Source of the DNA: Ectocarpus siliculosus
Taxonomy: Eukaryota; Sar; Phaeophyceae; Ectocarpales; Ectocarpaceae
Direction: 5' to 3'
Length of the DNA: 64,000 nt
Assembly (NCBI GenBank): GCA_000310025.1
Contig: FN649734.1
Coordinates: forward strand, 465,498 to 529,497
Under the pieces are notes generated by a model. That model searched no databases, had not been told where the DNA came from, and worked only from the letters and a program-made list of their open reading frames with translations. Positions 57,372 to 64,000 of the stretch are shown here, piece by piece. Within the stretch, counting starts at the first letter, position 1. Every line of letters starts with the position of its first letter. The position numbers were made by a program, and so were the translations under genes.

Positions 57372-58959
57372 GAGCTTAGGTCCCGTTCGCCGCGGGCGAT
57401 CGGCTGCTGCCGCCTCTTCTTCCGCGGGAGGTTGTTCTCAATCATCGTCCAGAACGGCCCCGGAGTCGCCATCGCTGTCGTCGTCGTCTTCGAGCCGCGG
57501 CCGCGGTTCCGGTCAAATCGTCTTCGGTGCCAGGCGGTCGCCAGCGCAGCCGGCCTCGGAGAGGGGTGGGTGGGTGGAGGCTGAAGCTGCGGCGCCCCAC
57601 CCGGTGTTGCACAGCGTGTCTCCGGGCTCGGCCATGTCGCCGCCGGAGTCGAGCGCCGGCGAAGGGTCTGCGGGAATGCAGGCGTCGTCGTCCTACGCCA
57701 TGGTGGGGTCGTCGTCTTGGGCCGCCACCGCTGCGGCCGCCGTCACCGCCCCTGCCGCTGCTTTGCCACGCCTGGGTGCGGGTTACGCCGGGGGAGACTT
57801 CGATGACATGAAGACGTTGTACGAACCGCTGCTGCTTCGGAGGGAGGAGGACAAGCGCCGCCAGCTCCTCGAGGAGCACCGGTGGGAGCAGGAGCGGGAG
57901 CAGCAGAGGGAAGAGCTCAAACATGAGCGGCTCCTTCGGAGCCACCAGGAGCAGGAGCAGCAGCAGCAGCACCTGCGCCAAGACCAGCTGCTGTCGAGGA
58001 GGCAGATGTCCCTGGGGGCCCTGCTAATGGCCGACGACGACGAGCTCGGCGAGTCGTTCAAGCAGTGCCACATCACCGACGACAGCAACGGTCCGTCGGG
58101 GAGCCACATCACCGACGACAGCAACGGCCCATCGAGGAGCGTGTCCGGCGACCTGGTTCCCGTGGAAGCCCTACGCCGCGTTGTTAGCGACACCGCCCAG
58201 TCGTCATCAGCGCCGGCTGCGGCTTCGCTGGCGCGAACCATCTCTCCCGCCGAGTTGCCACGCGACGGCCCGGGCGGCGTGGAGGGCTACGCTTCATCGT
58301 CGTCTACCTCCACCGCCTGGTACGCCGGGGGGGGGTGCGGCGGCGTAGGCGGCGGCGGCGGCGGCGGGATGCAGCTAGAGGCAGGGGATGGGGACAAGAA
58401 CTTCTCGCTGCGGCCGCCGTCACCGCCGCACCACCGGGTCTCGGGCATGACGGAGGAGGCCCTGCCATCGTCGCCGTGGGGAGAAGGCGGGGCGCCGGTG
58501 GCGGCGGCAGCAGAAGGGTCGTGGGGGCGAGGGCGACCGCTTCTCCCCCGCGCCGTTCCCAACGGCAACGCCGAGGCTGCCGCGACCGCTCGGCCGGACT
58601 GCGCGGCCCTGGCGAACATGCGCACGCCGCTAACCCGCGAGGCTTCCCTCATGCGAGCCGTGGAGGCGTCTGCCGCAACCTCCGGCGGCTATGGCGGCGG
58701 CGGCAAGCAGGTGATGATCCTCGAGAACGGCGACATGGACGACATCCGCGCCCCCCTGCTCCGGGAGGCCTCCCTCATGCGGGCCATGGAGGCCGTGAAC
58801 TCCTTCACCACCGGGGATGACGGAGGCGTCGGCGACTGCGGGGAAGACACGGCTGCGGCTGCGGCGGAACTCATCTCCAGCGCCGGTGGCGCAGACGACG
58901 GTCTCGGAGACGTGTTCTGCGAGACGTCGGCTGCGGCGCTCGCTACCTCCACGTGGTGA
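55950..58959 (+). CDS. Zn2Cys6 (GAL4-type) transcription factor
   Basis: Two exons, 55950-56023 and 56355-58959, give 892 aa. The intron splits a serine codon inside the DNA-binding domain. The joined N-terminus reads ACNYCVSSKRGC then SGGEPCDQCEKRGKPCIY. Cys20, 23, 30, 36, 39 and 46 form a perfect CX2CX6CX5CX2CX6C binuclear zinc cluster followed by basic residues. The rest looks disordered: poly-Ala (about residues 79-97), Pro/Ser-rich stretches, poly-Gly runs, and a charged Gln/Glu/Arg coiled coil at about 516-576 (EEDKRRQLLEEHRWEQEREQ). There is a duplicated HITDDSNGPS at about 598 and 610. Near the C-terminus two copies of REASLMRA occur (about 785 and 824). No fungal-type middle homology region is evident. 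The ATG is the first one giving the cluster at the extreme N-terminus, as is usual for the family. Confidence 0.88.
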
Positions 58960-61900
58960 AAGGACCCCCCCCCCGCGCGCGCGCTCTCTTTTCTTGTATT
59001 GTGCTTTTTGACCAGCGTGGGTCCTTTCTCGCCGCTGTAGGGAGCGGTTAGAAGACGGCTGTCACTAAATAGTAGGTGGTTGTCGTTCAAAAACGTGTTG
59101 TTGTTGGGCGTGTATCGTTTGTCTTTGTTCTTCGCTGTTGCTGTTGCTTTTGCTGTTGCTGTTGCTTTTGCTGTTGCTGTTGCTGTTGCTGTGGCTGGGC
59201 TCGGCCTTGAAGGCCTGGGTATGCATATCTCTGTCTTCAACTTTTTTGTCAATTGTCTTGGCGGACGGATAGGGTTCCACATCCATCTCCGTTGTTGTCG
59301 TGGGCAGTTATCTGTGACGTGGTACTCTGTCTGAATGCTTGTGTTTTTCGATGATTGGGGGCAAATAGGTGTGAGGTTAGAGGGTACTTTAAGAAAGAGA
59401 TATGTGCTGCTGGTCCGGCGGCAACTGGGAGGCAAACCGAACCTGTACAAATCTAAGGAATGCCGCCCGTCGCCGGAGCCATCCACGGGAGCCAAGACCT
59501 AAAACTGTCCGAGAGCGCGATCATTTTTTTTCTTCGATTTTCCTTTTTTCAAGCCCGGGGGAGACTTTCGTGCTTCAACCAGTATACGAAGTAAAATATG
59601 GTCTCTTGTTCCCAGAAATGAGTTTATTTTGGTGTTCTTTACATGCATGTCGGGTTCGGTATTGTTTGCTCGGCATCGTCACGGGCGTACTACATATATG
59701 TGCAGTGCGCGCCAGGCTTTGTTTCCGTCGGTGTCTCGAGCCACTCAAAAGTGTTTTGTTGGTGCATGTTACGGAGGTATATACACTACCCGCACTGGGC
59801 GGTAGCGTTGCAGTACCCAGTTTTCTGTCGTTGCTCTGAGCCGGCCAGACTAGGTGGTTGTACAATTCGACCTACTACTATGTACGATACCGTGGCCATG
59901 GCGCCTGGCCGGCGTCCTGGTTCGATCGAGTTATGTTCGAGATAGTTATGCGAGTAGGAGTCAAGTCGTTAGGGGTGTTGGTGGAACCCTCACGAAAGCT
60001 GCTTGGCTTCTAGGTAGTTGTGGTGACGCGTGAACGCTTGGTCAGTCAATGTTTCAGGCCGGCCGCTGCTGTTTTGGTCGGTCGAAGTACTGCTGTTGTT
60101 GTTGGTTGGATGTTGCTATGGGAAGCATGCTGTTGTACTGTAGGGTGTGACGGATTGAGCAAGCAAGCGCGGTTGGTTGTGCGAGTGATGCTTATGGGAA
60201 GGTTTGCTTGCCACAACACCGCGTGAGGCCTTGTACCGCTCATGGTTTCGAAGAGATTGATTGCAACACCTCTTTAGCGTATTTCGGTAGACGTTTAACT
60301 TGCTTCCAACAATTAGATTGTCTTTTTGTGTGTGTATTTTGAAATGTTGTGAACGTTCAACCAGCGTCGGTCGCCTTGCTACCGCCGCCTCCCGTGTTCC
60401 CCCTTTTTTTTTGTCGGTGATTTTTGTTCTGCTTGGTGTGTGGCGGTCGGAGTTGGGATCATTTAGCCTACATATTCCAGATTGTTGTCAACCAGAAATA
60501 AATGTGTGTCTTAACTGAGGCCACACGATGGATTATTGATGGCTTGTGTTTTAATAGTCTACTGTATGATATGTAGTCTAGCCGTTGGTATGTACACGTC
60601 AGCACCACCGGGACTTTGGGCGTTCGCCACGAACGGACGCCTTTTGTTCGGTAAAAAAATGTTTCGGTTTGTTTATGGTGGTGGTCGTACTAGTGGCGGC
60701 TTTTGCGATAGCTGGGACGTTTCTCGACCGCGAATGCATGCATGTAGGCCGACGTTGCGCTCGTAGCATGTTTCCCTGCCGATGGACAACTTCGTAAGGG
60801 GGGTCTCCGGAGGGAAATTTCGTGCTGCGTGCATGTTGACACAAGCTATGTAGCATGTTGGGCGCCATGTACTGTACATGCCGATGTCGGTTCTTCCAAA
60901 TTTTGCAGCAAACTCTGGGTTCACTAGAAAGACTCGAAGATAGTATTACAGTGATGTTTGCTTTGCGTTTGCGTCTGTAGTCAGTGAAAGCAGCGACATG
61001 CCAAATGATTTCACGGGGGGGCTGGCTCCTGGTGACAAATGACATGTGCTCTAGAAGATGTGGATCGTTCAACGGGTGTAGGTAGCTATTCGAGACAGCC
61101 GTTGAGCTGTTGCGTGCAAGTGCGTGCGGTGCGTGCGAGAAAACGATCGCGATCAGTGCGATTCTAGAGGAATCAACTGAGTTGCTGATGCTGCTGCCTG
61201 CCACGTCTCTCAGCAACCAGCGAAATCAAAACGAAGCTTCAGAGTCTGGCACAACTTTCCGGTAGAATGTTTTTGTCGTCCACGGATCGCCCACACGGCA
61301 GCAAGAAAAATAATTCCTACCCTTCAAGCTCAGCGCTTTGGCGACAAAGCTCCATCATCGATTGCCGGCACCGGCAACTTGAGAGGGGCGAGAATGAGGC
61401 TGAAAACGAAAAGCGATCTCGCCACCACGTAAAATATACAAAGTGGCAAGGAACTGGTCCGCAGTTGGCGGTTGTGCCGCAGACTTTTTTGGTCAGCTTT
61501 CACATGGGGTGAGAACATCATCGTTCCGAAGCCAACGATGGCGACCACGACGTTCTCGGAAAATCCCAATCGAAAAAAAAAAAAACTCACCAATAGCGGG
61601 TTGAGAGGAAAGTCAGCACCCCGGCCTGTGGTTCGTCTCGCACCCCCACACGGCAATGCGGTTAACATTATCCGCAGCTTTTTCGCGACACTTTTGATAA
61701 CACTCTTTTTTCGATCAACACCAACACTACACAAAGGAAACGAATCCACGGCTTCCTTCCCTCGGAGTGATGGCTGGGGGGAAAGCTCGACCGTGTCCTT
61801 CATGTACTTTGTCGCCATCTTGGCTTACCGACCTTGACTCGCACCTCCAATACCCACGAGATCCGATAGGGCAACCAATAACAGGCAGAAAAAAAAAAAA

Positions 61901-62427
61901 ACAGCAAGCGGCAGTAAAGAAAGGTAAATGTATGCCCTCCACTCACATGACACGAGGAGAGGAAAACCGTTGATACATCAAGATTACTTACTCATCACGA
62001 ACAAGAGCGTAAGTGCAGCCGGGCAATTAAATAAAACCATACACATGGACGGGATTCGCCCTTAACAGCAGTGGTCGAGAGGACCACAATAGCACACCAC
62101 CCTGGGCAACCGTTTCTCGATCACTTAAGCGTCGACAGACACACGGGATGGAGACCACGCAGATTTGTTTTTTGCAAAGAAGCGCCGGCGATATTTTCCC
62201 TGGCACCGATCGGCGCGCTACTGAGAAAAGTTCTCCCAAGCAAACGCCTCGATACCAAATCAGCAGAAAAACCAAGTCGCTAAGAAAACAAACGCTCACA
62301 AACAGAACGGTAGCAGATTGGTCTACACGATAGTAACGTCAACAGGAAGCTCTATTCGTTGTAGCGCCACCAACGACAAGTCGATCAACACCACCAGAAG
62401 TGACAAAAACTCTCTACCACCCGCCTG
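58960..62427. other. 3' flanks of the transcription factor and of the CxxC protein
   Basis: The two genes converge here. aataaa occurs at about 60497 and could be the poly(A) signal of the transcription factor. A minus-strand frame at 61330-61818 is open for 162 codons but has no family match and lies in the likely 3' UTR of the right-hand gene. I see no other gene. Confidence 0.45.
59134..59196 (+). repeat. 18-bp GCTGTT-type minisatellite
   Basis: Repeats of gctgttgctgttgctttt, then pure gctgtt, lie about 175 bp after the transcription factor stop, probably in its 3' UTR. Confidence 0.9.
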
Positions 62428-64000
62428 TCAAAGACCTCTCCTTGAAGTGCTACCACCCCTCCTCTGCCGTTGTTGTGCCAGCACAAGGCTCCCCAGCACG
62501 AGTAGACCCCCCGTGGCGTGGTACGGCCGCAGTGCCGCCAGCGTGAAGTGGTACCGGAGGGTGGTCTGCCCAGACCTTACCGCCGCTGACTGGAGGGTAG
62601 AGCAGGCCTGGCATTGCGGGTAGAAGCGCTGGGACACGGTCTGCCGCAGCGCCCTCCGCCAGAGCTTGGCGTTCGCCTGGGTGTATTTGTGTGCACAGAA
62701 CGGGCCCGGAGATGAAACAACGTCAAAGTTTGGTTTCATTTATCATCATATCCGCAACAGCAATCCATGGTATATACCACGAAAGATTGCGACCACAAGG
62801 ACATGAATGAGAACAACAACCAACAACCGCAGCAACAGCAGCGGCAGCCGCAATATCATCGCTCACCAGTTTGACCGTCTTGAGCGGGGGCATGTGGTCC
62901 GCGATGAAGGTGGCCGGAGCCCTCGTCCCGCAGGTGTGGCACCCGAAGTTCTTCCCAAGAGTCGCCAGGGCTTGCCTCTTGCCGTCGGAGGCGTACTCCA
63001 GAGTCGCGGGCAGGGACGCCGACAGCCTGCAAGGAAGCGCATAGAGAGAGAGGGGGGGGAGAGAGAGAGAGAGAGGGAGAGAGAGAGAGGGAGAGAGAGA
63101 GAGGGAGAGAGAGAGAAAGAGAGAGGAGCAGGACATGTATGGTTGGGCAGGACGCGGATGGGTGTGTGTTGGTCACCTTCCTCGTATCTAGAACGGGAGG
63201 TGCTAGCTCGACGGCCAAGCCGCCTCTGTGGTGGTGGTGGCGACACGTTGCACGAGAGTGATGGCGGCATGATGGTTCAGTTCCCTCGGTTGCACAGAGG
63301 ACAAAGAGCTAGCCAAGACCACACCACCATGCCCGAGGGTGCAGCAGGCTAAGAAAGGTGAACTACAGCAGTATTGTGCTGAAGCAAACGAAAAACACGG
63401 CACGTGCATGGACGGAAGCCCCGTGACCCGAGATTGACAACACTCAGACTCGGACGACTTACGCGACGCCCAATACCACCACAAGAACACGCCGTTTTCG
63501 GACAAGGCCCAGTTCCCCAATGTACCAAGCACTGAGTGAGATCGAGAAGAGGCTGAAGCCGACATGCAATGGTATTTTTCGAACGGAAATTGATTTTTCG
63601 AACGGAAATTGTCCTGCTCATGCTGGGCTGCCTCCAATCCGAGGTCCGCTTTCCTTTGAAAGTGCGTGCGTGCGTGCGTGCGTGGTTGGATACGGCGAAC
63701 GAAGCGTTCTCGAAATCAAACGGCACAAGACTTTTGGTGCGCGAACACTTTGGCGGAGATCGGGGACAGGCCGTAGCCGAACAAAAAAATTTCGAAGATA
63801 TTTCACAAAGTATAAATAATCACCTGCTGAAAGCTCCGGGCATGTGAAGAGCGCTAGGGGCCACCGAGCTAAACCTCCCGCCCAGCGCCCGAAACAGAAC
63901 CAGCCCGAATGAGCTGGCACCTATCTCGCCGCTATTTGCTGGTTGTTCCGCCGCCTCAAGCACTGGATGTCGTGATAACAACGACGAGAGCAAGTAAATC
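62428..64000 (-). CDS. conserved protein with CxxC-ADHMPP-CxxC zinc signature, 5' end outside window
   Basis: Exons are 63824 to beyond 64000, 62867-63026 and 62428-62676 (TAA/TGA-type stop at 62428). Both junctions keep phase (AG+G, then 0). The joined peptide runs SFGLVLFRALGGRFSSVAPS, ALHMPGAFSR, LEYASDGKRQALATLG, FGCHTCGTRAPATFIADHMP, ANAKLWRRALRQTVSQRFYP and QCQACSTLQ. It ends with a hydrophobic stretch ATGGLLVLGSLVLA and a basic tail. The CHTC and CQAC pairs around ADHMPP look like a treble-clef/HNH-like zinc site. Whether it cleaves nucleic acid is unknown. I have the impression of similar sequences in algal and animal proteins of unknown function, but cannot name one. The C-terminal hydrophobic segment suggests a membrane anchor. 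Confidence 0.75.
63041..63124 (-). repeat. (CT)n microsatellite forming a polypyrimidine tract
   Basis: On the minus strand this is an about 80 bp run of CTCTCT/CCCTCT. It ends about 15 bp before the acceptor ttccttgcag of the exon at 63026. It serves as the polypyrimidine tract of that intron. Confidence 0.9.

Noticed and set aside
56329-58241. Long minus-strand open frames opposite the transcription factor
   Set aside because: They mirror GC-rich, third-position-biased codons of the real gene, consist of Arg/Leu/Pro runs and have no splice or family support.
60599-61818. Minus-strand frames of 205 and 162 codons
   Set aside because: No family, no start context, low coding character; probably the 3' flank of the gene at 62428.

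Overview
This is a nuclear window from an intron-rich, flagellated eukaryote. GC is a little over half. Genes carry many short exons (about 60-650 bp) split by introns of several hundred bp, with near-canonical GT/AG ends. Proteins contain long Ala/Gly/Ser/Pro insertions, CT/CAG microsatellites are common, and a fungal-type Zn2Cys6 regulator sits beside an ankyrin gene. Together these suggest a stramenopile, most likely a brown alga of the Ectocarpus type. That is inference from architecture; nothing in the window names the species. Splice sites were placed by eye, using reading phase across each intron as the test.

Layout, left to right. 1-2189 (+): the last three exons of an SLC35B1-type ER nucleotide(-sugar) transporter, with a decayed inverted-repeat transposon in one intron and a partial tandem exon duplication in another. 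4586-40506 (-): one gene of about 36 kb and about 50 exons encoding CFAP46, a giant TPR protein of the C1d projection of the ciliary central pair. Start and stop codons were both found and almost every exon junction keeps phase. 40507-44078: mostly non-coding, with two phase-compatible minus-strand exons of unknown identity, a possible gene fragment, and an intact copy of the inverted-repeat transposon. 44095-49378 (+): a short ankyrin-repeat gene whose introns are full of simple and tandem repeats. A second transposon copy, in the opposite orientation, sits in its last intron. 49379-55539: little recognisable content apart from two joined exons of an unknown gene at 52455-52946. 55950-58959 (+): a two-exon Zn2Cys6 transcription factor of 892 aa. 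62428-64000 (-): the 3' part of a conserved protein with a CxxC / ADHMPP / CxxC zinc-binding signature, running off the window edge.

The genes do not form a pathway. The most interesting observation is that the last 500 or so residues of CFAP46 read like a CHAT (caspase/separase-fold) domain with both catalytic residues replaced. CFAP46 would then be a eukaryotic, ciliary relative of bacterial TPR-CHAT proteins.
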